Program-made: the position numbers and the translations under genes
Part shown: piece by piece, positions 20,661-30,902 of the stretch
Layout: each line of letters opens with the position of its first letter
Position numbering within the stretch: the stretch's first letter is position 1
Assembly: GCA_021781795.1 (NCBI GenBank)
Contig: JAJXWA010000001.1
Coordinates: 496,001 to 560,000 of the forward strand
Direction of reading: 5' to 3'
Source of the DNA: Acidobacteriota bacterium
Lineage (GTDB): Bacteria > Acidobacteriota > Terriglobia > Terriglobales > Acidobacteriaceae
DNA length: 64,000 bases
Notes under the pieces: generated by a model
Told to the model about the DNA's origin: nothing
The model's input: the letters and a program-made list of their open reading frames with translations, nothing else
Database searches by the model: none

Positions 20661-21724
20661 GATCACATGTACAAACCGCAGTCATCGGCGTCACTGGATA
20701 TGCAGGCGCAGAGCTCGCTCGGTTACTGCTTAGGCATCCGCGCCTCAAAGTCGCTCCGCCCATCTTTGCCGGGCGGCTCGATGAGAAGGACACTGCCCGC
20801 GGCGGCATTCCTCTCACCGAAATTCATCCGCACCTGGCAGACAACAATGGTGCCAGCTCGCTGCGGATGGAAGCCTTCAATTGGGACCTCCTGGTCAACC
20901 GCAGCGTCGATGTTCTGTTCCTCGCTACGCCGCACGAGCAGTCGCGCAGTTGGGCGCCTGAGGCTCTCGCTCGCGGCATCCGCGTCATTGACCTCAGCGG
21001 GGCATGGCGCCTCACCAACCCGGCCAACCGCGCCATCTACAAATTCGAAGACGCCGATCCTGCGCTGGCAGACGCCACGCAAGCCCAGGCTGTCTATGGA
21101 ATGCCCGAGCTGCACCGGCAGGAAATCGCAGCCGCGCAACTTGTCGCGAACCCCGGCTGTTACGCGACCTCAGTCATTCTCCCGTTGCGGCCGCTTGTCG
21201 CCGCAGGCATTTTGGATCTCGATGCCGGCATCGTCGCCGACGCCAAAAGCGGTGTGAGTGGCGCAGGCAAGGCGCCGACGCCCAAGACGCACTTCATGTA
21301 TGCCGCAGACAACCTTTCGGCCTATAGCGTCTTTGGCCATCGCCATACAGGCGAACTGATTGAGCAGATTGGTCTCGACGGCAGCAATATTGTCTTCACG
21401 CCCCATTTGCTGCCCATTCCGCGCGGTATCCTCTCTACCATTTATGTGCGCTTCCGCCAACCGCAAACGCACGCAGGCGTGATGGATCTCTATCGCAGAT
21501 TTTTTGCAGAGAGTCCTCTTGTGCGTCTCTACGACAACGGACTGCCGCAAATTCAGTACTCCGTCCGAACCTGCTACGCGGACATCGGCGTCCAGCTTTC
21601 GCCGGACGGCAAGCGCGCCGTCATCGTGAGCTGTCTCGACAATTTGCTGAAAGGCGCATCCTCGCAGGCCGTGCAGAATCTCAACCTCATGTGCGGCTGG
21701 GGAGAAGCAGAGGGACTCGAATGA
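20657..21724 (+). CDS. argC: N-acetyl-gamma-glutamyl-phosphate reductase
   Basis: GVTGYAGAELARLL, NPGCYATSVILPL. ATGA overlap with argR. Confidence 0.95.
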   Translation: MRSHVQTAVIGVTGYAGAELARLLLRHPRLKVAPPIFAGRLDEKDTARGGIPLTEIHPHLADNNGASSLRMEAFNWDLLVNRSVDVLFLATPHEQSRSWAPEALARGIRVIDLSGAWRLTNPANRAIYKFEDADPALADATQAQAVYGMPELHRQEIAAAQLVANPGCYATSVILPLRPLVAAGILDLDAGIVADAKSGVSGAGKAPTPKTHFMYAADNLSAYSVFGHRHTGELIEQIGLDGSNIVFTPHLLPIPRGILSTIYVRFRQPQTHAGVMDLYRRFFAESPLVRLYDNGLPQIQYSVRTCYADIGVQLSPDGKRAVIVSCLDNLLKGASSQAVQNLNLMCGWGEAEGLE

Positions 21725-22503
21725 AGTTTGTGGTCAAGCTTGGCGGTGCAGGGCTGGAAGATCCGACGCTCCTCGACGGCTGCACGCGCGCCATTGCAGA
21801 GCTCGCCCGTGACGGCAATCAGGTCGCAGTCGTCCACGGTGGCGGAGTGCAACTGACAAAGATGCTCAAGGCCCTCGGCAAACAGAGCGAATTCATCAAT
21901 GGACTCCGCGTCACCGACGCGGAAACCCGCGATGTTGCCTTGATGGTTCTTGCCGGTAAGGTCAACAAAGGCCTTGTCGCTGCCTTCGGCGCGCTCGGCC
22001 AGCCCGCCGTTGGTCTTTCCGGCGGAGACGGTCTGCTCTTCCGTGCGCGCAAAAAACGCACGGCTCCCGATCTCGGTTTCGTCGGTGAAATCGCGAGCAG
22101 CGATCCTCGCTGGATTGAAGCGATCTGGCAGTTAAACGGAATCCCTGTCCTTTCATCCATGGCGCTCGGCTTTGATGGCCAGTACTACAACATCAACGCC
22201 GACGAGATGGCCGCAGCCTGTGCCGCTGCCTGTCGTGCCGACGCGCTCGTCTTCCTGACCGATGTCCCCGGAGTCAAGGGTGCGACCGGCGAGGTACTGC
22301 GATGGCTCTCGATCGATCAGATTGCAGAGATGGCAAGCTCCGCCGTCATCACCGGTGGCATGTTGCCTAAGCTCGCAGCATGTCGTGAGGCGCTGCTGAA
22401 CGGCGTCAAGCGTGTTCGTATTCTTCCTGCGGAAGCAGCCGCCTCGCTTCCTGATCTGTGTAGTTCACGCGTAGCCCATGGCACGGAAGTCATGGTGGCC
22501 TGA
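21721..22503 (+). CDS. argB: acetylglutamate kinase
   Basis: KFVVKLGGAGLEDP, VVHGGGVQLTKML, FLTDVPGVKG. ATGA overlap with argC. Confidence 0.94.
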   Translation: MKFVVKLGGAGLEDPTLLDGCTRAIAELARDGNQVAVVHGGGVQLTKMLKALGKQSEFINGLRVTDAETRDVALMVLAGKVNKGLVAAFGALGQPAVGLSGGDGLLFRARKKRTAPDLGFVGEIASSDPRWIEAIWQLNGIPVLSSMALGFDGQYYNINADEMAAACAAACRADALVFLTDVPGVKGATGEVLRWLSIDQIAEMASSAVITGGMLPKLAACREALLNGVKRVRILPAEAAASLPDLCSSRVAHGTEVMVA

Positions 22504-22509
22504 GGAGAA

Positions 22510-23772
22510 GTGGCAGTGTCCAGACTCGATGCAATTCGCGCAGCAGAAGCAAAGTTGCTGCTTTCCACCTATGACCGCAATCCGATTCTTTTCGTCGGCG
22601 GCGAGGGCGTTCATCTCGTTGACGAAAATGGCGATCGCTACCTCGACCTGCTCAGCGGTATTGGCGTCAATGCTCTCGGCTACCGTCACCCCGCCATTGA
22701 AGAGGCGCTCGTGCGCCAGGGCCGCACGCTCATCCACACATCGAACTTGTACTTTCACGAAGGACAGGCCGAGCTCGCACTGCGTCTCACGGAGCGTTCC
22801 GGCCTGGCCCGCGCGTTCTTTGCCAACACGGGCACCGAAGCCTGGGAAGGTGCAATGAAGTTCGCGCGCGCCCACGCTGGACTGCTGCGCAGCGAAGGCA
22901 AGCAGATTGGCACGAAGTTCCTCGCGTTGGAGCACAGCTTCCACGGCCGCACCTTTGGCTCCGTATCCACTACGCACAAGGCTAAATACCGCGAGCCTTT
23001 CGCGCCGGTTGTCTCCGGTGTTGACTTCGTACTCTTCGACGACGTCACCGATCTGCGCGCTAAATTCTCCAATGAGATCTGCGCCATCCTCGTCGAAGCG
23101 ATCCAGGGCGAAGGCGGCATCCGCCCGCTCTCGCAGGAGTTTCTCGCCGAAGCCCGCAAGCTGGCCGACTCCACCGGCGCGCTGCTCATCATCGACGAAA
23201 TCCAGGCCGGCCTCGGACGCACCGGCAAGTGGTTCGCCTATCAGTACTACGACATCCAGCCCGACATCACCACCGTGGCCAAGCCGCTCGCAGGCGGCAT
23301 CCCGCTCGGCGCAGTCCTGTGCACGGAAGAAGTCGCGCGCGCCATCCACCCCGGCATGCACGGCACCACCTTCGGCGGCGGCCCACTCGCCTGTGCCGTG
23401 GCCATCGCCGTCATCGACACGATTGAGAAAGACCAGCTGCTGAACAATGCCACGCAAGTCGGCAACTATTTCATGGACGGCCTGCGCACCCTCGCCAAGC
23501 GGCATGAGGCCATCACGGAGGTGCGCGGCAAGGGCCTCATGCTCGCTGCCGAGCTCGACTCCGCCGACCTCGCCAAGAAGGTCGTCGCCGAAATGCTTAA
23601 GCGTCATATCCTCATTAACTGCACCAGCGATACCGTGCTGCGCTTCCTGCCGCCCTACATCCTCACGCGCGCACATGTGGACACGGCGCTCAAGGCGCTC
23701 GATGAGATCCTGACCGAACATGTGGGAACAGCCCACTCCGCCGCAGCCGCAGGAGGTATCAAGCATGGCTAG
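22510..23772 (+). CDS. argD: acetylornithine aminotransferase
   Basis: LDLLSGIGVNALGYRHP, EAIQGEGGIRPLS, IIDEIQAGLGRTGKWFAYQ, KPLAGGIPLGAVL. Confidence 0.93.
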   Translation: MAVSRLDAIRAAEAKLLLSTYDRNPILFVGGEGVHLVDENGDRYLDLLSGIGVNALGYRHPAIEEALVRQGRTLIHTSNLYFHEGQAELALRLTERSGLARAFFANTGTEAWEGAMKFARAHAGLLRSEGKQIGTKFLALEHSFHGRTFGSVSTTHKAKYREPFAPVVSGVDFVLFDDVTDLRAKFSNEICAILVEAIQGEGGIRPLSQEFLAEARKLADSTGALLIIDEIQAGLGRTGKWFAYQYYDIQPDITTVAKPLAGGIPLGAVLCTEEVARAIHPGMHGTTFGGGPLACAVAIAVIDTIEKDQLLNNATQVGNYFMDGLRTLAKRHEAITEVRGKGLMLAAELDSADLAKKVVAEMLKRHILINCTSDTVLRFLPPYILTRAHVDTALKALDEILTEHVGTAHSAAAAGGIKHG

Positions 23773-24811
23773 CAAAACCCTGATTGAATCGAAATGCGCC
23801 ATTGTTGATGTTCACAAGGACGCTGACATCCTCGCCGCCGCCACGCGCCTTGCCGGTGAAGATCTTTGTTCCATTGCGGATCTTTCAAGCGCCGAGGTGC
23901 GCGCGATTCTCAAGCTCGGTCACGACGTCAAGCGCAATCCGCGCGAATATCGCAATGCCCTCGATGCCAGGCAGATGGTGCTGATGTTTGAGAAGGCCAG
24001 TCTGCGCACTCGCTTGAGCTTTGAGACCGGCTTCAGCACTCTCGGCGGGAATGCCATCTTTGTCGACCAGACCAATTCGGTTCTCGGAGAGCGCGAATCC
24101 ATCGCCGATGTCGCGCGCAATGTCGAGCGCTGGGTCGACGTCATTGTCTTGCGCACTTACGCGCACGACACCATCACAGAGATGGCTGCCAATTCACGCG
24201 TTCCCGTCATCAATGCGCTCTCTGACTTCGAACATCCCTGTCAGGCGCTCGCCGACTTCATGACGCTGCAGGAACACTTCGGAACCGTCACCGGCCTCAA
24301 CTTCACCTATGTCGGCGACGGCAACAACGTCTGCCACTCGCTGATGCTCACTGGCGCGCAGCTTGGCGCCAATATCACCGTAGCCACCCCGCGTGGCTAT
24401 TCGCCGGATATTGAAATCGTTACCCTCGCCCGTGACATCGCCCAGGCCAACGGTTGCGAAGTGCGATTACTGCAGGACCCGCACGCCGCCGCAGAAGGCG
24501 CCGACGCCATCTACACCGACGTCTGCGTCAGCATGGGCATGGAGCATGAATCCACCAAGCGCGCGCCAATCTTCCGCCCTTTCCAGGTCAATGAGGCGCT
24601 GATGGCCAAGGCCGCTCCCCACGCTGTCTTCATGCACTGCCTGCCCGCGCGCCGCAACGCTGAGGTTACGGATGCAGTGCTCGATGGCCCGCAGTCGATC
24701 GTCTTCGACCAGGCAGAGAATCGCATGCACGCGCAGAAGGCGCTCCTGCTCCTGCTGCTTGGCGGCCTTTCCAACACGCCATCGTTCCAGGGCGCTCGGG
24801 GAATAGCCTAG
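23765..24811 (+). CDS. argF: ornithine carbamoyltransferase
   Basis: EKASLRTRLSFE, EHPCQALADFMT, HCLPARRNAEV. ATG at 23765 overlaps argD end. Confidence 0.93.
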   Translation: MASKTLIESKCAIVDVHKDADILAAATRLAGEDLCSIADLSSAEVRAILKLGHDVKRNPREYRNALDARQMVLMFEKASLRTRLSFETGFSTLGGNAIFVDQTNSVLGERESIADVARNVERWVDVIVLRTYAHDTITEMAANSRVPVINALSDFEHPCQALADFMTLQEHFGTVTGLNFTYVGDGNNVCHSLMLTGAQLGANITVATPRGYSPDIEIVTLARDIAQANGCEVRLLQDPHAAAEGADAIYTDVCVSMGMEHESTKRAPIFRPFQVNEALMAKAAPHAVFMHCLPARRNAEVTDAVLDGPQSIVFDQAENRMHAQKALLLLLLGGLSNTPSFQGARGIA

Positions 24812-24915
24812 AGCGTGGCATTCACCTTGCCTGCGCAACAGGCAGGCTCACACGCAGCGCCTACTGCAACCGTTCCCACTGGCTTCGATTTGTGCGGAGC
24901 GAAGGAGAGATTGAA

Positions 24916-26328
24916 GTGAAGATGTGGTCCGGCCGGTTCCGCGAGCCGCTCGACGAGGAATTCGAACAGTGGCAGCGCTCCATTATCTTTGACTGGCGCC
25001 TTCTTGAAGAAGAGATCGCCGCCAGCAAAGCGCACGCCACCGCGCTCGCAGCAGCGCACATCCTCACTCCTTCCGAACTCGCGCAGCTTCTCGGTGCGCT
25101 CGGCTCGATTGCCGCCAGTCATCGCTCGGATGAGGGCAAGTCCGCCGTGCGAAATCACGCCACAGCGGAAGACATTCATCACTTCGTTGAGCTGTCACTT
25201 GTCGAACGGCTCGGCTCTCTCGGCCTTAAGCTCCATACTGGGCGCAGCCGCAACGAGCAGATCGCGACCGACCTGCGCCTCTATGTCCGCCGGCAGATTC
25301 ACCTCACCGTGCCGGCGCTCGCCAAGTGGGCGGATGCACTGGTGCAGCAGGCGCGCAACGCGGGCGAAGCGGCTATGCCCAGCTATACGCACCTCCAGCG
25401 CGCAGAACCTGTGCTTATTGCCCACTGGCTGCTCGCCTACGTCGAAATGATCCTGCGTGACGCAGATCGCCTCCAGGATTGCGCAAAGCGCCTGAATCTC
25501 TGCCCGCTTGGTTCCGGCGCCATCGCCGGCGCAACCCTCGCCCTCGACCGCAACATCGCGGCGCGCGAGTTGCACTTCGATGCGCCCACCGCCAATTCGA
25601 TGGACGCCACCAGCGACCGCGACTTTGTCCTCGAGTTTCTCCAGGCGCTCACCTTCGTTGGCTTGCACCTCAGCCGCTTTGCCGAGGAGATTACCCTCTT
25701 CGCCACGGCCGAATTCAACTTCGTTCAGCTTCCTGAGGCATTCTCCACCGGTTCCAGTGCCATGCCGCAGAAAAAGAACCCCGACCTCACGGAGCTCATC
25801 CGCGCCAAGGTGGGCCGCATCAACGCCGCCGCGCAGGCCGTCACATTGCAATTGAAGGGTCTGCCGCTCGCCTACAATAAGGATATGCAGGAGACTCAGG
25901 AGCCTGCCTTCCAGGTGGACTTCGTCCCGCAGATGATCGCGCTCGTCGCCCGCTTTACCGCAGCGCTTCGCTTCAACACCGCACAAATGCGCGCCGCTGC
26001 GCAGTCTGGCTATCTCAACGCCATGGCCGCAGCCACCTATCTTGTGCACAAAGGCGTTCCCTTCCGCACCGCGCACGAGAAGATCGGCAACGCCGTTCGC
26101 TATGCTTTGGAAAAGGGAGTCGAGTTGAACGCGCTCTCACTCGATGAACTGCGTCAGTTCGGCGAAGAGTTCGGTGACGACTTCTTCCCTGCCGTTGCCC
26201 TTGAGGCCACCATCGACTGCCATGACGTCCTCGGTGGCACCGCGCGTCATCGCGTGAGTCATGCGCTCGACAAAGCCACAGAACGCATCGCCACCCTCAC
26301 ACAGGAGGCCGCTCATGCAGGTGCGTAA
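24916..26328 (+). CDS. argH: argininosuccinate lyase
   Basis: MWSGRFREPLDEEFEQWQRS, HTGRSRNEQIATDLRLY, GSSAMPQKKNPDLTEL. GTG (24916) start. Confidence 0.95.
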   Translation: MKMWSGRFREPLDEEFEQWQRSIIFDWRLLEEEIAASKAHATALAAAHILTPSELAQLLGALGSIAASHRSDEGKSAVRNHATAEDIHHFVELSLVERLGSLGLKLHTGRSRNEQIATDLRLYVRRQIHLTVPALAKWADALVQQARNAGEAAMPSYTHLQRAEPVLIAHWLLAYVEMILRDADRLQDCAKRLNLCPLGSGAIAGATLALDRNIAARELHFDAPTANSMDATSDRDFVLEFLQALTFVGLHLSRFAEEITLFATAEFNFVQLPEAFSTGSSAMPQKKNPDLTELIRAKVGRINAAAQAVTLQLKGLPLAYNKDMQETQEPAFQVDFVPQMIALVARFTAALRFNTAQMRAAAQSGYLNAMAAATYLVHKGVPFRTAHEKIGNAVRYALEKGVELNALSLDELRQFGEEFGDDFFPAVALEATIDCHDVLGGTARHRVSHALDKATERIATLTQEAAHAGA

Positions 26329-26836
26329 GGCGCGGCTCCAGGATGCCACCAATGTCTACGACCTCGTGAACTCCCTCTCTGGCGACGGCACGCTGCTCAA
26401 GCGATCCTTCCCAGAGATCTGTGAAAACATCCGCGACTTCACTGTCGCCGAGTCGGACGCAGGCGTCTTCCTGGGCTGCGGCGCACTGCACTTCTACGGA
26501 CCGCACCTCTGCGAAGTCCGCTCTATCGTCGTCAAGCCCGAAGCCAAGGGTCAGGGCGCCGGTGGCCGCATCCTCGGCGCGCTCATCGATGAGGCCGAGG
26601 AACACGGCATTCAGTCCGTCTGCCTCTTCACGCGCATTCCCGATTTCTTCTTCAAATTCGGCTTTCGCACCGTCGAAGACAAATCCGAGCTGCCCGACAA
26701 AATCTTCAAAGACTGCCAGAACTGCCCGCGCCTGCACCGCTGCGACGAGGTGGCCATGGTGCGTGGACGCATTCCACGCATCTCTATCCTCGGCCCACGC
26801 CATGAAGCTCAGGAGCTTGTTCGTATTACTGGCTAA
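26315..26836 (+). CDS. GNAT N-acetyltransferase, ArgA-like (probable amino-acid N-acetyltransferase)
   Basis: MQVRKARLQDATNVYDLVN.. CGALHFYGPHLCEVRSIVVKPEAKGQGAGGRILGALIDEAEEHG..FTRIPDFFFKFGF. Start inside the last 14 nt of argH. Confidence 0.82.
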   Translation: MQVRKARLQDATNVYDLVNSLSGDGTLLKRSFPEICENIRDFTVAESDAGVFLGCGALHFYGPHLCEVRSIVVKPEAKGQGAGGRILGALIDEAEEHGIQSVCLFTRIPDFFFKFGFRTVEDKSELPDKIFKDCQNCPRLHRCDEVAMVRGRIPRISILGPRHEAQELVRITG

Positions 26837-29154
26837 TCCAGCCCGCGCAGTCGTGCCGCTGCCACCACAGCCTGTCCGTAGCTCAGCCCAGCATCGCCAG
26901 GACTGACCTTTTGATGCGTGTACACTCGGAATCCCGCGCGTTCCAGTCCCTCTCGCAAGAGCCGCGCTAACCTGCGGTTGTGCATACATCCACCGCTCAG
27001 CACGACCTGTGTGATTCCGCGTGCTTCGCGCGCCTGCACCGCCGCATCGATGAATCCCCTTGCAACTCCCGCATGAAACCGCGCCGCGATCAAAGACCTC
27101 TGCACGCCTTGCTGCATATCCTTCACCACTGCACGCCACATTGCATCAACGCGCAGAACCCTTGCATCCGCGGCAGTATCCAATCGCAGCGCATACTCTG
27201 CGGGAGGAGGCGCATACGGCTCATCGACAGCCAACCCTTCTAGTTCGATCGCCGCCTGCGCATCATAGTCTACCTGCCTGCGTTGCAGCACCACGGCGGC
27301 CACGGCGTCAAATAATCTGCCTAGACTCGAGGTGAGGGGCGCATGCACGCTGCGCTCCATCATGCGCTCTACCACGCGGATCTCCTGCGCAGTAGCTTCT
27401 GTATGCACCCGCGCCTCCGCAACGCTGAATCCTGCGCTCCGCAGATGCGCGAACGCCATCCGCCATGGCTGCTTCACCGCGGCATCCCCACCCGCCATTG
27501 GCACATACTCAAGATGCACAATGCGCTCAAACTCTGTGGTCCGGCAGATCAGCACCTCCCCGCCCCAGATGCAACCATCTGTACCGTACCCGGTCCCATC
27601 GAGCGCCAGCCCAATCACAGGTCCCGCTAGACCATGCTCCGCCATGCACGCCGCAATGTGCGCATGATGATGCTGCACACCCATCAACCTCAGCCCACGC
27701 CCACCGGCCCACTCCTTCGCCCACGTTGTGGATAGATAGCCCGGATGCAGATCGTGTGCCACCGCCTTCGGCTCTATCTCAAATGTGCGCATCCAGTGCG
27801 CCAGCGATTCTTTAAAGAACTCCAGTCCGGCCAGATTCTCGAGATCGCCCAGATGCTGGCTCTGGTATGCGAACCTCCCGCGCGTCAGCGTGAACACATT
27901 CTTAAGGTGGCCTCCCACAGCCAGAAGCTGCGGCGCGTCAAACGGCAACGCGACTCCCAGCGGCACGTATCCGCGCGCGCGCCGAATCACCTGCGGCGCA
28001 TCATCCACCACCGCCATCACGGAGTCGTCGCAGCGCTGCAGAATCTCACGGTCATGCATCACGAAACCATCCGCAATCGCTCCAAGCCGCCTGCACGCCT
28101 CATCGTTGTCAATCGCGATTGGCTCTTCGCTCAGATTCGCCGAAGTCATCACCAGCGCGCACAACCGTTCGTCACTCAGCAGCAGATGATGCAGCGGCGC
28201 ATAGGCAAGAAACACGCCGAGCCACGGAATCCCCGGCGCAATCGATTCTGCAATGCCATTGCCGCTCCGCGCACGCACCAGCACAATGGGTCTCGCCGCA
28301 CTGGTTAGGAGCACTTCTTCATCTTCCGTCAGCGCACACAACTCTCTGGCCCGAGCGAGGTCGCGCACCATCACCGCGAGCGGCTTGCCATACCGCCTCT
28401 TGCGCGCCCGCAGTGTCTTCACCGCAGATTCATTGCACGCGTCCACGCTGAGATGGAATCCGCCAATTCCCTTGATGGCGAGTACACCGCCGGCAGTGAT
28501 GCGCTCGACTGCTTCTCTCACCGGGTCCGCGCAGACAAGCTCTTCAGCCTCCGCATTCGCCAGCCACACGCGCGGGCCACATACGGCGCAGGCATTCGGC
28601 TGCGCGTGGAAGCGCCGGTTGAGCGGATCGTCGTACTCGGCCTGGCACGCCGCACACATCGTGAAAGCCGCCATCGATGTCTGCGGCCGGTCATAGGGAA
28701 TCTGCCGCGTGATCGTAAACCGCGGCCCGCAGTTCGTGCAATTCAAAAAGGGATACCGGTAGCGCCGGTCCTTCGCGTCAAACAATTCCCGCAGGCAGTC
28801 TTCGCAGGTCGCCGTGTCGGCCGGAATCCCGGTGCTCACCGCACCGTGCACTTCGCTCGCAACAATCCGAAAGCCCGTCTCTCCCGTAGCTTCCATCTCG
28901 ACCACAGTCACTTCGTCCAGGCGCGCCATCGGTGGCAAATCGCTCCGCAAGCGCGCGAGGAACGCAGCCACACGGCTCGTCTCACCCTCCAGTTCAATCG
29001 TTACGCCTTCGGTGTCATTGCTGATCTGTCCCGCCAGCCCTTGCTCTGTGGCGAGACGATACACAAACGGACGAAAGCCTACGCCCTGCACCACTCCTCG
29101 CACCCGGGCGCATACGCGTTGCTGCATCTTTGCCGCTTCCATCTCCCAGCTCAT
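26833..29154 (-). CDS. hypF: [NiFe] hydrogenase maturation carbamoyltransferase HypF
   Basis: Acylphosphatase domain RGVVQGVGFRPFVYRLA, zinc-finger CEDCLRELFD..CTNCGPRF..CAACQAEY..CAVCG, GLALDGTGYGTDG, VLSGGCMHNRRL. Confidence 0.96.
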   Translation of the reverse strand: MSWEMEAAKMQQRVCARVRGVVQGVGFRPFVYRLATEQGLAGQISNDTEGVTIELEGETSRVAAFLARLRSDLPPMARLDEVTVVEMEATGETGFRIVASEVHGAVSTGIPADTATCEDCLRELFDAKDRRYRYPFLNCTNCGPRFTITRQIPYDRPQTSMAAFTMCAACQAEYDDPLNRRFHAQPNACAVCGPRVWLANAEAEELVCADPVREAVERITAGGVLAIKGIGGFHLSVDACNESAVKTLRARKRRYGKPLAVMVRDLARARELCALTEDEEVLLTSAARPIVLVRARSGNGIAESIAPGIPWLGVFLAYAPLHHLLLSDERLCALVMTSANLSEEPIAIDNDEACRRLGAIADGFVMHDREILQRCDDSVMAVVDDAPQVIRRARGYVPLGVALPFDAPQLLAVGGHLKNVFTLTRGRFAYQSQHLGDLENLAGLEFFKESLAHWMRTFEIEPKAVAHDLHPGYLSTTWAKEWAGGRGLRLMGVQHHHAHIAACMAEHGLAGPVIGLALDGTGYGTDGCIWGGEVLICRTTEFERIVHLEYVPMAGGDAAVKQPWRMAFAHLRSAGFSVAEARVHTEATAQEIRVVERMMERSVHAPLTSSLGRLFDAVAAVVLQRRQVDYDAQAAIELEGLAVDEPYAPPPAEYALRLDTAADARVLRVDAMWRAVVKDMQQGVQRSLIAARFHAGVARGFIDAAVQAREARGITQVVLSGGCMHNRRLARLLREGLERAGFRVYTHQKVSPGDAGLSYGQAVVAAARLRGLD

Positions 29155-29302
29155 GGTACGCTTAAATTCTTGTCACTCATTGCCAACCAGCATAACGTAG
29201 GAGTTGCACAGGACAGCACGTGCCATCTCACGCACCTGCTCATTAGGTAAGGAACCAACCACGCTACTTGCCTGCATATTCTCCTGGAGGGCTCCCTACA
29301 CG

Positions 29303-30019
29303 ATGCGTCCAGCCTGCGCAGCATTTCTTCTTCTCGGCGCATCGCTGCCTCTCTCTGCTCAGGCCGCGGACACTCAAACGATCCTCCGCGGCATCGATCG
29401 ATCAGTTCAGAATCGCGTAAGCCGGGTCCTCTCCTTCACAGACGTGGAGCATTACGCGGTCTATCGCGGCGCAGATCTCACTCATCCCGCCGCGCAGATG
29501 ACCGTGAAGGTCACCTACCGCAAGGGCATCGGAAAGAGCTATCAGGTCCTGGAGCAGAGCGGTTCCGCGCTCATCCGCAGGTTCGGCCTCATGCCGCTGC
29601 TCGAAAATGAAAAAACCATCAATCTGCCCGGCAACGTTGAGCGCTCCTGGTTCACATCGGCAAACTACGACATGCAGCTCAAGTCCAGCGGCCCACAGCA
29701 AGTCCAGGGACGAGCCTGTTATGCGCTCTCCATCACGCCGAGACGCAAGGCTCCCAACACACTCATCGGTACGCTCTGGGTGGATGCAACGACCTTCGCC
29801 ATCGCACAGGTGGATGGCATCGCCTCGAAAAATCCTTCAGTCTGGTCAGGGGCCACCCACATGATGCGCCAGTACGCCGATATCGAGGGCATCCCAATGT
29901 CCACACGCGCCCGCGCAGAATCCAGTAGTAGCCTCCTTGGCCGTACCGTCGTCACAATTGAATATGGGCAATATAACTTGCGGCTTGTGCCCTCTTCCGG
30001 CCTGCATTCTGCCCCATAG
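29303..30019 (+). CDS. secreted protein, possibly outer-membrane lipoprotein-sorting-like
   Basis: Signal peptide MRPACAAFLLLGASLPLSAQA; LWVDATTFAIAQVDGIASKNPS resembles LolA/LolB-like folds. Family assignment uncertain. Confidence 0.6.
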   Translation: MRPACAAFLLLGASLPLSAQAADTQTILRGIDRSVQNRVSRVLSFTDVEHYAVYRGADLTHPAAQMTVKVTYRKGIGKSYQVLEQSGSALIRRFGLMPLLENEKTINLPGNVERSWFTSANYDMQLKSSGPQQVQGRACYALSITPRRKAPNTLIGTLWVDATTFAIAQVDGIASKNPSVWSGATHMMRQYADIEGIPMSTRARAESSSSLLGRTVVTIEYGQYNLRLVPSSGLHSAP

Positions 30020-30060
30020 CGCCCTGCACTCCACCAGGCCTGCTGCACTATACTGGGCGC

Positions 30061-30828
30061 GTGACTCTTCTTCTCGGCGACTGGAAGCTCGATGCTGCGC
30101 TGGGCTCCTGCCTTGTGCTGGGCCTTCGCCACGGCTTTGACTACGACCATCTCGCCGCGATTTCAGACATTACGGCCATGCAGCGCAGTTGGTGGAGCGG
30201 CCTGCGCCTCGGCATGGCCTACGCCCTCGGCCACGCCTGCACCGTGGCTGCCCTCGGCATTGCCGTCCTCCAGTTGCACATGGGTCTGCCCGATGGCCTC
30301 GATCACTGGACGGAGCGGCTCATCGGCCTCACCCTGATTGTTCTCGGCATCGGCGTCGCAGCAGGGATCCTCCGCAAAGATGCGCACGGCCACACCCACG
30401 GACGCATCGAGAGCCGCCTTGCCATCGCCATCAACGGCATTCTCTGGCTGGCATGGAGCACGCGCCGCCTCTGGAACCGTTCTGCGCAGCGTCCCGAGCG
30501 TTTTCATTGGATGTACAACGGCAAGTCGGTCTTTCTGATTGGCGTACTGCACGGGATCGGCGCAGAGACCCCAAGCCAGCTTGCGCTCTTCTTCCTCGCC
30601 GCCAATCTCGGCGGAACCTCACGCGGACTCCTCGGCCTCCTCGCCTTCTCATTGGGCCTCATTGCCATGAACGCGCTCATGACCGCTTCCCTGGGCGGCG
30701 CTTTCCGCTCCGGCGCGCATCGGCCTCGCCTTTACCATGCCATCGCATGGACCGGAGCCATTTACAGTTGCGGCATCGGCATCATCTTTCTCTTCGGTAT
30801 CTCCAGCCGGCTGCCCGCACTCGGATAG
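30061..30828 (+). CDS. NiCoT-like nickel/cobalt permease
   Basis: Polytopic; LGLRHGFDYDHLAAISD contains the HX4DH signature, plus LGHACTVAAL. GTG start. Confidence 0.75.
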   Translation: MTLLLGDWKLDAALGSCLVLGLRHGFDYDHLAAISDITAMQRSWWSGLRLGMAYALGHACTVAALGIAVLQLHMGLPDGLDHWTERLIGLTLIVLGIGVAAGILRKDAHGHTHGRIESRLAIAINGILWLAWSTRRLWNRSAQRPERFHWMYNGKSVFLIGVLHGIGAETPSQLALFFLAANLGGTSRGLLGLLAFSLGLIAMNALMTASLGGAFRSGAHRPRLYHAIAWTGAIYSCGIGIIFLFGISSRLPALG

Positions 30829-30902
30829 GCGATTCGTCTCGGTATATCCTTCCCAGCAATCAAACCTCTTTTGCTTCTTGATCGGCCACTCTGTGTTTGC
30901 GC

